Positions 1 through 7,757 of a stretch of 60,574 nt of DNA are shown piece after piece (within the stretch, counting starts at the first letter, position 1; every line of letters begins with the position of its first letter). The stretch lies in NCBI GenBank assembly GCA_029233925.1, contig JARGOX010000003.1:318470-379043 (forward strand), in the 5' to 3' direction. A program made the translations under genes and the position numbers. Source of the stretch: Rhizobiaceae bacterium. GTDB lineage: Bacteria > Pseudomonadota > Alphaproteobacteria > Rhizobiales > Rhizobiaceae. Under the pieces are notes generated by a model that saw only the letters and a list, made by a program, of their open reading frames with translations, was not told where the DNA came from and made no database searches.

Positions 1-116
1 GGATCTCGGCTTTTCACGACGCTCGATTTATCCGAAAACCGGTTCCCACTTTTCGGATCTCGGCTTTTCACGACGCTCGATTTATCCGAAAACCGGTTCC
101 CACTTTTCGGATCTCG
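1..116. repeat. Two tandem 54-bp repeats with a rhizobial-type palindrome
   Basis: Positions 1-54 and 55-108 are identical, and the first eight bases recur at 109-116. Each unit carries an imperfect palindrome with arms CCGAAAA and TTTTCGG (32-56 and 86-110) around a CCGGTT core. Palindromes of this kind are widespread between genes in Hyphomicrobiales genomes. The array lies just downstream of the stop codon of the minus-strand UspA gene, so it could act as a transcript end or mRNA-stabilising hairpin. The array may extend beyond the left edge. Confidence 0.85.
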
Positions 117-118
117 CG

Positions 119-949
119 TTAGTGCGCCAGCAGAACCGGAAGTTTTGTGCGCGACAGCAAATCGCGCGTTGTGCCACCCAGCAGCCATTCGCGAAAACGC
201 GTATGTCCATATGCGCCCATGACAATAATGTCTGCATCCTTGTCCATGGCGGATTGCAATAAGACATCAGCCACTTCCCGGCCGGCGCTTGGAATCTGAT
301 CCACCGTTACCTTCAAATCATGGCGGCTGAGGAATGTCGCCATGTCATCACCGGGGTTGGCCCCTGAACCGCTGCCGTCCGGGTCAACTAGAACGACGTG
401 CACCTCTTCTGCTTCCGCGAGAATTGGCAGGCTTCGATGAATGGCCCTGGCCGCTTCAGGTTCCGAGTTCCAGGCCATGACAATGCGTTTGAAGGGTTTC
501 ACAGGCTTGTCGCCCGCTCCCAGAACCAAAACCGGTTGCCCGGACTGAAAGATGATACCGTTGAAGGCCTCTGTAACATATTCATGCTCCGGAATCCTGC
601 CATGGGGAAACACTGTGAGATCGCAATAAAGCGCGTGCCGCGACATTACCCGGGTGATCATGCCTCTGTCGACGCATTCAACCAGAATGGAAGCCGACAA
701 TTGCGCCTTGCTGACCAGGGCTTCTACTTCGACTGCGCGTTTGTTTGCATCGCGCACTGCCTGATCATGGATATCGGCCAGATAGTAATCGGGCAAACCG
801 CCATAGGTTGCCGTCGGTATGGATTTCATGACGCCAAAGACCACCAGATCAAGGTGCGCGCCAATGTCGCTTGCCCATTGAATGGTTGGCTTGATGTTGT
901 CGATGGGTTCATCGGCTGAGTGGACAGCGAGGAGCGTTTTGATGGCCAT
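119..949 (-). CDS. Tandem-domain universal stress protein (UspA family)
   Basis: Encodes about 276 residues with two UspA domains in tandem. The C-terminal domain carries the nucleotide-binding signature G-x2-G-x9-G-(S/T), read as GAYGHTRFREWLLGGTT, so this copy probably binds ATP. The start chosen is the ATG of MAIKTLL, preceded by AAGGAT; a longer frame begins nine codons upstream without a ribosome site. USPs are cytoplasmic stress proteins, often induced by oxygen limitation. An FNR/FixK-type box at 1028-1041 lies about 80 bp upstream with a TAATCT -10-like element at 1001-1006, consistent with FixK control. A second UspA gene lies at 2434-3276. Confidence 0.93.
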   Translation of the reverse strand: MAIKTLLAVHSADEPIDNIKPTIQWASDIGAHLDLVVFGVMKSIPTATYGGLPDYYLADIHDQAVRDANKRAVEVEALVSKAQLSASILVECVDRGMITRVMSRHALYCDLTVFPHGRIPEHEYVTEAFNGIIFQSGQPVLVLGAGDKPVKPFKRIVMAWNSEPEAARAIHRSLPILAEAEEVHVVLVDPDGSGSGANPGDDMATFLSRHDLKVTVDQIPSAGREVADVLLQSAMDKDADIIVMGAYGHTRFREWLLGGTTRDLLSRTKLPVLLAH

Positions 950-1027
950 GGGGATATCCTTCAATCTGACAGACAAGCAGGCACTTCACCTGCCAAGACC
1001 AGATTACACAAGACACGATTAAAGCGT

Positions 1028-1041
1028 TTGCGCCAAATCAA
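1028..1041 (-). promoter_or_regulatory. FNR/FixK-type box upstream of the first UspA gene
   Basis: On the minus strand it reads TTGAT-TTGG-CGCAA, a good match to TTGAT-N4-ATCAA. Its centre lies about 40 bp before a plausible start point near 993, the position expected for class II activation. Regulator assignment is inference from the fixK gene in the same island. Confidence 0.6.
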
Positions 1042-1114
1042 TTGCTCACCAATTTGACGGCATGGGCTGGACCATTCGCTAAAACTTCAAAAATTCGACC
1101 ATGACTGGCGCGAA

Positions 1115-1128
1115 TTGATGGATATCAA
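1115..1128 (+). promoter_or_regulatory. Perfect FNR/FixK box upstream of the M50 protease gene
   Basis: TTGAT-GGAT-ATCAA matches the FNR/FixK consensus without a mismatch. A TATCCT -10-like element at 1153-1158 would give transcription from about 1165, with the box centred near -42. That start point supports the ATG at 1196 over the upstream one at 1160. Confidence 0.75.
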
Positions 1129-1195
1129 AGAGTGCATCTGAAAAGCCGCCAATATCCTTATGCGTACATTCCTGTTCTATCCTTGGGAAAATACA

Positions 1196-2374
1196 ATGTT
1201 CAAAAATGCAGTCAACTTGTTCGAAATATTCGGTTTCAAGATAAGGATCGATCCAAGTTGGCTGTTGATTGCTGCCTTGATCGTCTGGAGCCTTTCAACC
1301 GCCTATTTTCCTGAGGAGCTGCCCGGCTATTCGCGATATGATTATATCGCCCTGGCCGTGGTCGCCATGTTCGGGCTTTTTGCATCACTGATACTGCATG
1401 AACTCGCGCACTCTCTTGTTGCGCGACAATTTGGATTGGCAGTGGGTGGCATCACGCTTTTTGTCTTCGGCGGCGTGGCGGAACTCGAACATGAACCACG
1501 CAGCCCCAAATCGGAATTTTGCATTGCCATCGCCGGCCCCCTGATGAGCTTTGCCCTTTCGGCCTTGGCGTTTTTCCTGCTGTCTGTTCTCAAACGTGAA
1601 GGTGCTTCCAATTCGCTTGACGCCGTGCTGGCCTATTTGGGCCTGATCAATCTGGTTCTCGCCATTTTCAATCTGGTTCCTGCCTTCCCGCTTGATGGGG
1701 GACGCGTGCTGCGCGCTATCCTCTGGCACTTCAAGAATGACCTCCTTTGGGCAACGCGGATCGCCAGTGGTTTCGGCACGGCATTTGGCCTGTTGCTGAT
1801 TATTTCGGGCGTCTTTTCGCTGTTCACGGCAAATTCCTTCAACGGTCTGTGGCAAATCCTGATTGGCTTTTTCATCATCAATGCCTCAAGGGGCAGCTAT
1901 CAGCAACTGACCATCAAAACCGCGCTCAAGAACCAGACCGTCCGCACATTGATGACCAGGTCACCGAAGACGGCGGATGTCAACGAAGACCTGCAAACGC
2001 TGGTGGACAACACCATGCTGGCATCGAATGTCAGTTTCGTACCGGTCACCGAAGGCGACCATCTGCTGGGTTATGTCGATGCATCTCTGGTGCAAAGGAT
2101 AGACCGGGAAAACTGGGAGACGACTCATCTTGGTGATATTCTGGTCAGCTCCAGCCCTGAAAACACGGTTTCTCCCGACATGCCGATGGATACCTTGTTC
2201 CAGAAAATGGCCCGGAGTGGACAGCGAAAAATGCTTGTCGGTGACAACGGCAAATTGGAGGGCGTTATCTCGCTGGCTGATCTGATGTCCTATCTGGCCA
2301 TCAGGCAGGGTCTTGGCCTGTCTTCAGATTGGCATTCGGATCATCCGCACCAGGGCGTCGGTCATCCTGGCTGA
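1196..2374 (+). CDS. Site-2 protease (M50) with two CBS domains
   Basis: Encodes about 392 residues. The N-terminal half is a multi-helix membrane domain with the zinc motif HELAH at residues 68-72 and the downstream PLDGGRVLRA motif that supplies the third zinc ligand. The C-terminal part (about 255-375) holds two CBS domains, which in related proteases sense nucleotides or energy state. S2P enzymes cut transmembrane regulators or leftover signal peptides inside the inner membrane. Start: the ATG of MFKNAVNLF, preceded by GGGA and lying downstream of the predicted promoter. Genes of this M50-CBS type often accompany UspA and FixK genes. The substrate is unknown. Confidence 0.9.
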   Translation: MFKNAVNLFEIFGFKIRIDPSWLLIAALIVWSLSTAYFPEELPGYSRYDYIALAVVAMFGLFASLILHELAHSLVARQFGLAVGGITLFVFGGVAELEHEPRSPKSEFCIAIAGPLMSFALSALAFFLLSVLKREGASNSLDAVLAYLGLINLVLAIFNLVPAFPLDGGRVLRAILWHFKNDLLWATRIASGFGTAFGLLLIISGVFSLFTANSFNGLWQILIGFFIINASRGSYQQLTIKTALKNQTVRTLMTRSPKTADVNEDLQTLVDNTMLASNVSFVPVTEGDHLLGYVDASLVQRIDRENWETTHLGDILVSSSPENTVSPDMPMDTLFQKMARSGQRKMLVGDNGKLEGVISLADLMSYLAIRQGLGLSSDWHSDHPHQGVGHPG

Positions 2375-2395
2375 CCGCCCTGAAACGCCTGAGCA

Positions 2396-2421
2396 GCGGA
2401 AAGCCGGCTCAGGCTTTCCGC
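2396..2421. terminator. Strong hairpin between convergent protease and UspA genes
   Basis: Perfect 10-bp arms GCGGAAAGCC / GGCTTTCCGC around a 6-nt loop, between the ends of two converging genes. There is no T-tract on either side, so it may block or protect RNA ends rather than act as a classical intrinsic terminator. Confidence 0.6.
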
Positions 2422-2433
2422 AACAAACCCGGT

Positions 2434-3276
2434 TCAATGGGAAAAGAGAATGGGGAGTGTCATCTGTTCCAGCAGATGGGCCGTTGTCGCACCGATGACG
2501 AAATCATAGAACCGCGAATGACCGAAGGCTCCGGAAACGATCATGTCGGCGCCGCTTTCAAATGCCTCATTCAAAAGCGCATCACCGATTGCCACATCGC
2601 TATTGCGCCAATGTGAAACGGTCGCTTTGACACCATGTCGGTCGAGATTGGCGGCAGCCTGATTGGCTGAAAAAGATAGGGAATCAGCATTCTTGTCCGA
2701 ATAGGCGACCCACATGACAATTGCTTCACCGCCATCCTGAACGAAAGGTACGGCATTGTGCAGCGCACGGGAAGCTTCCCGCGTCGCGCTCCAGGCAATC
2801 ATTGCCTTGTGACCAAAACTGTCGAATTCCCCTACAGTGGGGATAACCAGGACCGGCAATCCCGACCCCAGGATGACATCACGCAGCAAATCCGTGTGCA
2901 CGTCCCTTTCGAAATCCTGATCCGCCTGCGACATGACAATCAGGTCCGCACAAAGTGCATGTTCGACAAAACGCGCTCCTGCCTGATCCGCAACGGCATC
3001 AACCAGCCGCCATTCGCCGATGAGGTTCTCTTTTCCGGTCTCTTTCAGAAAAATATCATGAATCGCGTCCACCTGAAGGGACTGTGCATGATTGAATGCC
3101 TGAATGATTTCCGGCGTCAGTTGCATGGCAATGCCCGGATGGACATGCATGGCCTGTTTGGCGTGTAAAGCAATCAGATGGGCATCAAATTTTCTGGCAA
3201 GTTTGCAGGCCGCTTTTGTCAGGCGTTCAGCTGTTGCCTCGTTGGTCAGACACACAAGTATGGTCTTATAGGACAT
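2434..3276 (-). CDS. Tandem-domain universal stress protein (UspA family)
   Basis: Encodes about 280 residues with two UspA domains. The C-terminal domain has G-x2-G-x9-G in GAFGHSRFYDFVIGATT, so ATP binding is likely. The start is the ATG of MSYKTILVC, preceded by a perfect AAGGAG; the frame continues upstream for 57 codons but that extension has no ribosome site and no family resemblance. It is a divergent paralogue of the UspA protein at 119-949, and the two flank the M50 protease gene. A possible FixK-type box lies at 3407-3420, rather far upstream. Confidence 0.92.
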   Translation of the reverse strand: MSYKTILVCLTNEATAERLTKAACKLARKFDAHLIALHAKQAMHVHPGIAMQLTPEIIQAFNHAQSLQVDAIHDIFLKETGKENLIGEWRLVDAVADQAGARFVEHALCADLIVMSQADQDFERDVHTDLLRDVILGSGLPVLVIPTVGEFDSFGHKAMIAWSATREASRALHNAVPFVQDGGEAIVMWVAYSDKNADSLSFSANQAAANLDRHGVKATVSHWRNSDVAIGDALLNEAFESGADMIVSGAFGHSRFYDFVIGATTAHLLEQMTLPILFSH

Positions 3277-3406
3277 CGTTTCATCTCCTTGCAGCGGAAC
3301 TTTGGTAGGGTAATCAGCTATATCTACCGGCAAACGCGCCAATACAGCGGCGCATCCCGACTTTACGCCCGCCCTGCTTGTTTTCCTGTTTTGCCAATCT
3401 GGTTCT

Positions 3407-3420
3407 TTGAAACCTGGCAA
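3407..3420 (-). promoter_or_regulatory. Weak FixK-type box upstream of the second UspA gene
   Basis: TTGAA-ACCT-GGCAA keeps the TTG-N8-CAA frame of a FixK box, but the inner bases are imperfect and it lies about 130 bp from the start codon. Treat as tentative. Confidence 0.35.
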
Positions 3421-3513
3421 GGATTTCAAACGGCTTCTTGAATGCATTCTTCAAGATGCTGCCAGTGAAATCATCAAACTACGGTCAATCTCCCTTGGCG
3501 GGGATTGAAAGGC

Positions 3514-3951
3514 TCAGACAGCCAGCACATCAGCAAAATGCGCTGGCAGTTCGACCGGTGCCGTACCGACAAGATCCTTTGCGATTTCCGCTGTAACATC
3601 GGCTTTCAACTGATCGGGAAGCTGTTTGCGCAATCGGCCAAGCATGGCAGGCGGTGCACAAAGGATCAGGCGCTCAAACAGATTCTTGCGCCGCGCTTGC
3701 AAAAGCTCCTCCATGATATCTTTCGCCAGAACATCCGCGGGTTCATGATGTCCGGCATGGACCTCCATCTTGTGACGCGCCGAGCCATGTGTGGTAAATG
3801 ATCTGCCAGGCTGATCGGCAAAATCCGCCTCCAGCGGAGCTGTCCAGCTTCTGTCCTCTACCGGTTCGAGGCCACGACCGGGTCCCGTGTTTTCAAAAAT
3901 GCGCCCACCGGAACCATCGGCAATCAATATCCACGTTTTGATCGGTTTCAT
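3514..3951 (-). CDS. Host-attachment / bacterial eRF1-like family protein
   Basis: Encodes about 145 residues resembling the family annotated as 'protein required for attachment to host cells', a bacterial relative of the eRF1 middle domain. Visible marks are the N-terminal strand KTWILIADGSGGRIFE, a basic/acidic central stretch with HKMEVHAGHHEP, and a C-terminal DLVGTAPVELPAHFADVL. The start is the ATG of MKPIKTW, with AGAAGGTGG nine bases upstream. No signal peptide or membrane helix is visible, so it is probably cytoplasmic. A symmetrical FixK-type box (4008-4021) sits 57 bp upstream, tying it to the low-oxygen island. The biochemical role of the family is unclear. Confidence 0.75.
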   Translation of the reverse strand: MKPIKTWILIADGSGGRIFENTGPGRGLEPVEDRSWTAPLEADFADQPGRSFTTHGSARHKMEVHAGHHEPADVLAKDIMEELLQARRKNLFERLILCAPPAMLGRLRKQLPDQLKADVTAEIAKDLVGTAPVELPAHFADVLAV

Positions 3952-4007
3952 TTTCAACCACCTTCTGTTCAAATACTTCCTTATGAACCAATAGCCGGTC
4001 CATTGAA

Positions 4008-4021
4008 TTGACTCTTGTCAA
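4008..4021 (-). promoter_or_regulatory. Symmetrical FixK-type box upstream of the host-attachment-like gene
   Basis: TTGAC-N4-GTCAA is a perfect inverted repeat with the FNR/FixK half-site TTGA and 4-bp spacing. Its centre lies about 63 bp before the start codon at 3951, which would allow transcription from about 3973. Confidence 0.6.
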
Positions 4022-4105
4022 TCCAGCCGGTGATCGGACCGGCTCTGTCAATCCAGCCATTGATCGGATCGGCTCTGACAAATCAGCCGGTGATCGAGCC
4101 AATCC
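4019..4105. repeat. 30-bp tandem repeat, three imperfect copies
   Basis: Copies begin at 4019, 4049 and 4079 and share CAATCCAGCC, TGATCGGA and CGGCTCTG. The third is partial and runs into the 3' end of the VIT-family gene (stop at 4083-4085), so the array may have grown by duplication of that gene's tail. The first copy overlaps the FixK-type box by a few bases. Confidence 0.75.
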
Positions 4106-4838
4106 AAAGACCTGCGACATAGGCAATGGTTGCCGCCAGCGAGCCGATGAGAAATGTTTCCAGACCGGATCGCCACCATGACGTCAGGGACCAGCGGCTT
4201 TTCAGCGTGCCGATGGCAAAAAACGTAATGCCCGTTGCTATGATCGACAGGCGAAAGGAATCCGGAAGGGTAAGAAGAAAAGGCAGCAGCGGAATCATGC
4301 CGCACACAAGAAATGCACCAAAGGTGGCAAAGGCTGCGGGGATGGGTTTGGGAACAGCAGGAGAAACACCGTATTCATCCACCAGCATCATATTGACCCA
4401 GGTCGTCTCGTCTGCAGTGACGGAATCAACCGCGTCTTCCAGCACCTGCCCGCGAAAACCCTTGAGCTCCAGAATCTGCCTTATTTCTTCACGCTCTCCA
4501 TCCGGCACGTCACGAATATGGCGTCGTTCAATCTCCCGCAGGCGTTTGAGGTTATCCAGATCCGCCTTGTTGGCGGAATAATTTCCCGCGGCCATGGAGA
4601 ACCCGTCGGCAAGGACATTGGCAATTCCCAGGGCAATAATGACCGTGCGGGAAAAACCAGCTCCTTCAACGCCGGCCACAATGGCAAAGGTCGTTACAGC
4701 GCCGTCGATTCCGCCATAGACGAAATCCCGAAAATAGCTGGGTGTCGCCGGATGAACGATCCTTTTGTGGATTTCCTCTTTTGTGTGACTGTGTTCCAAT
4801 GTCCCAAACGCTCGCGCTTCAATTCTGGTGGTTATCAT
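4083..4838 (-). CDS. VIT1/CCC1-family membrane transporter (iron/manganese)
   Basis: Encodes about 251 residues of the VIT1/CCC1 family, which moves Fe2+ or Mn2+. An early helix holds YGGIDGAVTTFAIVAG, followed by a second helix with DGFSMAAGNY. Next comes a charged cytoplasmic segment (about 90-160) rich in Glu and Arg, as in the metal-binding domain of the family, and then three C-terminal helices. No strong ribosome site precedes the ATG and the true start is uncertain. It is divergent from the exchanger gene across an 84-bp gap. In bacteria such proteins are thought to detoxify or export metals, which would suit a redox-shift response. Confidence 0.85.
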   Translation of the reverse strand: MITTRIEARAFGTLEHSHTKEEIHKRIVHPATPSYFRDFVYGGIDGAVTTFAIVAGVEGAGFSRTVIIALGIANVLADGFSMAAGNYSANKADLDNLKRLREIERRHIRDVPDGEREEIRQILELKGFRGQVLEDAVDSVTADETTWVNMMLVDEYGVSPAVPKPIPAAFATFGAFLVCGMIPLLPFLLTLPDSFRLSIIATGITFFAIGTLKSRWSLTSWWRSGLETFLIGSLAATIAYVAGLWIGSITG

Positions 4839-4861
4839 TGCCCAATTGGCCGGTTGATATT

Positions 4862-4875
4862 TTGCGCCAGATCAA
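4862..4875 (+). promoter_or_regulatory. FNR/FixK-type box in the VIT / exchanger divergent region
   Basis: TTGCG-CCAG-ATCAA shares TTGCGCCA-ATCAA with the box at 1028-1041. Centred about 54 bp before the exchanger start it is well placed for class II activation of that gene; it is too close to the annotated VIT start to serve it in the same way. Confidence 0.55.
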
Positions 4876-4922
4876 CAAACGAAAGGAATTTCAATCAGGA
4901 TTGAAGTTCCGCTCAGGTGCGC

Positions 4923-5975
4923 ATGATGTATGAACTGCTGTTATCCCTGCCGCTGGCCATCAATCTTGCACTCTTCGCCCTATTGGCCTCAGGCATCTGG
5001 TATTGTGGTTTTCATCTGACTTTGCTTGCCGATGAACTGTCTGATCGCCTCAACCTGGCCAAATCGACAGTCGGACTGGTTTTTCTGGCGCTGGCAACAT
5101 CACTTCCTGAAGTTGCAACGACGCTCACCGGGGCCATTGCTGACGATGCCGATCTGGTTTTGAACAACCTCTTCGGCGGTATCGCGCTGCAAACAGCCAT
5201 TCTGGCATTTGCGGATTTTTGGGCCAGAGGCGCCATAACAAACTACCCCAGAAAAGCCGATCATGCACTTGAAGCAATATTGCTGATTGCTCTTCTGGCA
5301 ATCGTTCAGGCGGCCTTTGTGCTGCATGAGCCCATAACCATCCTGAATGTCGGACTGGGTAGCCTGGTCATCGGCCTGGCCTATATGGCCACATTGCTGT
5401 TGCTGCGTCACTACAGCGAAAACAATGACTGGGTGCCTGTTGATTTGCCGTCCAAGAGCGACGTATCGCCAATGAAAGTCACCAGGGCAAGTTTGAGCAA
5501 AGCGTCGACACAACGCCTCGTTCTGCTTGGCATTCTGGCCTGTTGTGCAATTTTGATCCTGGGCACCGCTCTGGTCGTATCAGCGGAAGTACTCTCGGCA
5601 AAAACCGGTCTCGGATCGAGTTTTATCGGTGTCACACTGGTTGCACTGGCCACATCGCTGCCCGAACTGAGCACAACCATTACGGCTGTCCGAATGGGTG
5701 CCTATACAATGGCAATCTCGAATATTTTCGGCAGCAACCTGATCATGCTTGTGCTCCTCCTGCCTGCAGACGCGCTCTACCTCAAAGGCCCGATCCTGCG
5801 TGAAGACAGCGCTTCAGCGCAACTGGCCATCGCTCTTGGCATGCTTTTGACCACCATATATCTGGTTGGTCTGATCATTCGGCGAAAACCACGGATCGGC
5901 CATCTGGGTATCGATTCCGCCGTGGTGCTGGTCGCCTATTTGGCAGGTCTGTTTGTATTCTACATCGTCAAGTAA
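4923..5975 (+). CDS. Sodium/calcium exchanger family membrane protein (CaCA)
   Basis: Encodes about 350 residues with roughly ten membrane segments in two homologous halves. Each half carries an alpha-repeat: LALATSLPEVATTLTGAI near residue 60 and LVALATSLPELSTTITAV near residue 240. The Glu in each SLPE motif is an ion ligand in CaCA exchangers. Such proteins exchange Ca2+ or another cation against H+ or Na+ across the inner membrane. Starts are possible at GTG 4917, ATG 4923 or ATG 4926; 4923 is chosen for its spacing from AGG. A FixK-type box lies upstream. Confidence 0.88.
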   Translation: MMYELLLSLPLAINLALFALLASGIWYCGFHLTLLADELSDRLNLAKSTVGLVFLALATSLPEVATTLTGAIADDADLVLNNLFGGIALQTAILAFADFWARGAITNYPRKADHALEAILLIALLAIVQAAFVLHEPITILNVGLGSLVIGLAYMATLLLLRHYSENNDWVPVDLPSKSDVSPMKVTRASLSKASTQRLVLLGILACCAILILGTALVVSAEVLSAKTGLGSSFIGVTLVALATSLPELSTTITAVRMGAYTMAISNIFGSNLIMLVLLLPADALYLKGPILREDSASAQLAIALGMLLTTIYLVGLIIRRKPRIGHLGIDSAVVLVAYLAGLFVFYIVK

Positions 5976-6153
5976 ACGCGACAAGCAAGCCCATCGGCAT
6001 CCATATTTTCATTCCATTGGACACAGGTTGGCAACCTCGGATTGCTCGTCCATAGCGCGCACGACACGCCCTTTTAAGTGAAAACTAGAAAATAACACCC
6101 GTCCTCAGACGTTGTCGACAAAATCCAGTGTAACCGAGTTGCATGGTATTGCA

Positions 6154-6167
6154 TTGCCGTGCATCAA
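6154..6167 (+). promoter_or_regulatory. FNR/FixK-type box upstream of the hybrid kinase gene
   Basis: TTGCC-GTGC-ATCAA has one perfect half-site and the right spacing. It lies 43 bp before the preferred start codon, leaving a very short leader if it works as a class II site, so support is moderate. It would close a feedback loop from FixK to its own sensor. Confidence 0.45.
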
Positions 6168-6209
6168 TCAAAACAAGCATCACTCGGAACGAGGTACAAT
6201 GGCAAGCTG

Positions 6210-7751
6210 ATGAATGACGCGACCAAAAAAGCCACCAAGCTTGAAGCGCTGCTGGACGCGGCTGTTGATTCAATCATCACGATTGACCGCAATGCCATCA
6301 TTCAATCAGTCAACAAATCTGCCGAGGAACTGTTCGGATATCAGGTGGATGAATTTGTCGGTCGCAACGTCAAGTTTCTTATGCCTGAGCCCTGGTCTTC
6401 ACAACATGATACCTATCTCCAGCAATATCAAGAAACAGGCATCAAACGCATTATCGGCATGGGCCGCGAAGTTGAAGGCAAACGCAAGGATGGCACAACC
6501 TTTCCCATGCACCTGTCGGTCAGTGAGTTCTGGGTTGATGACGAGGTATTCTACAGCGGGATCATCCATAATATGTCCGCGCGCAAGGATGCCGAGCGCG
6601 CGCTTGAGCGCTCTCAGAGACTGGATGCGGTCGGCCAGCTCACCGGCGGCATCGCCCATGATTTCAACAATCTGCTGACAGTCATAACCGGCAATCTGGA
6701 ATTGCTGGAAATGCAGATTGATGCCTCTGCCCAACTGGAACTCTTGCACGAAGCGCAGGCGGCTGCCGAATTGGGCGCCAATTTGACCGAGCAGCTTCTG
6801 GCTTTTGCACGGCGCAGCGTTCTGCAGCCCGAAATTGTCGATATCAATGGCTTGATCCGCAAATTGTCAACCCTGTTGGAGCGGACCCTGGGCGGCCATA
6901 TCAGCTTCGGCATGTCCCTGGCTGCCGATCTTTGGGATTCGCGTGTTGATCCCGGGCAGATCGAAAGCGCCCTGTTGAACCTTGCCGTCAATTCGCGCGA
7001 TGCCATGCAGTCTAATGGAAGCCTGGTGATTGAAACCAGCAATATCATTATCGATCAACAATTTTCTGCCGATGAGGTCGATGTGGATCCTGGTGAATAT
7101 ATTCGTATTTCCGTATCGGATACCGGCACGGGCATGAGCGAAGACGTCGTGCAGAAAGTCTTTGAACCGTTCTTTACCACCAAACAGGCAGGACACGGCA
7201 CCGGGCTTGGTCTCTCGATGGTTTACGGCTTTGCCAAGCAATCCGGCGGAAATGTGACCGTTTACTCCGAAACGGGCATTGGCACGACGGTCAGTATCTA
7301 CCTTCCCCGCCATGTGGGAGAAGCCGAGCGGTCAATGTTGGAAGCAGACTCTACAAAGACCGAAACCCAACAGGGGAATGGAGAACTGCTGCTGGTTGTT
7401 GAAGACGATTCGCGTGTCCGTCGGCTGGCCCTAGAACGCCTGAAAGTGCTGAATTATCGGACAATTGCGGCCAAGAACGGCACGGAAGCACTGGAACTGC
7501 TGGATACCACGCCTGGTATTGATCTCGTGTTCACCGATCTGGTCATGCCCGGAGGTGTTTCGGGTTACGATGTTGCCGACCATGTCCACCAGCAATATCC
7601 GCACATTGGTGTGCTGCTGACTTCCGGATACGCTGAGGACCTCATCCATTCCGACAAATTGTCGGAGCACTCGATCCGTCTTCTGCGCAAACCATACAGG
7701 CAAGCGGAACTGGCCAAATTGCTCCGAGAAGCGCTGGAAACGGGGCGTTAG
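6210..7751 (+). CDS. fixL: FixL-like hybrid histidine kinase, soluble, with C-terminal receiver
   Basis: Encodes about 513 residues. Domains: a PAS domain (10-125), H-box GGIAHDFNN with phospho-acceptor His150, an ATPase domain with NLAVNSRDAM, DTGTGM and GTGLGLSMVYG, and a receiver (about 390-510) with phospho-acceptor Asp443. The PAS domain is very close to oxygen-sensing FixL. His66 in QHDTYL matches the haem ligand His200 of Bradyrhizobium FixL and Arg86, twenty residues later, matches Arg220; Arg206 is Gln72 here. No membrane helix is seen. The start overlaps a small upstream frame as TGATG. A divergent regulator (7758-8504) and FixK follow, as in the hFixL-FxkR-FixK cascade of Rhizobium etli. 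Confidence 0.9.
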   Translation: MNDATKKATKLEALLDAAVDSIITIDRNAIIQSVNKSAEELFGYQVDEFVGRNVKFLMPEPWSSQHDTYLQQYQETGIKRIIGMGREVEGKRKDGTTFPMHLSVSEFWVDDEVFYSGIIHNMSARKDAERALERSQRLDAVGQLTGGIAHDFNNLLTVITGNLELLEMQIDASAQLELLHEAQAAAELGANLTEQLLAFARRSVLQPEIVDINGLIRKLSTLLERTLGGHISFGMSLAADLWDSRVDPGQIESALLNLAVNSRDAMQSNGSLVIETSNIIIDQQFSADEVDVDPGEYIRISVSDTGTGMSEDVVQKVFEPFFTTKQAGHGTGLGLSMVYGFAKQSGGNVTVYSETGIGTTVSIYLPRHVGEAERSMLEADSTKTETQQGNGELLLVVEDDSRVRRLALERLKVLNYRTIAAKNGTEALELLDTTPGIDLVFTDLVMPGGVSGYDVADHVHQQYPHIGVLLTSGYAEDLIHSDKLSEHSIRLLRKPYRQAELAKLLREALETGR

Positions 7752-7757
7752 AGATTT

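Noticed and set aside
3893-4126. 77-codon minus-strand frame reading through the 30-bp repeat
   Set aside because: Its repeated residues come only from the tandem DNA repeat, and it overlaps two real genes.
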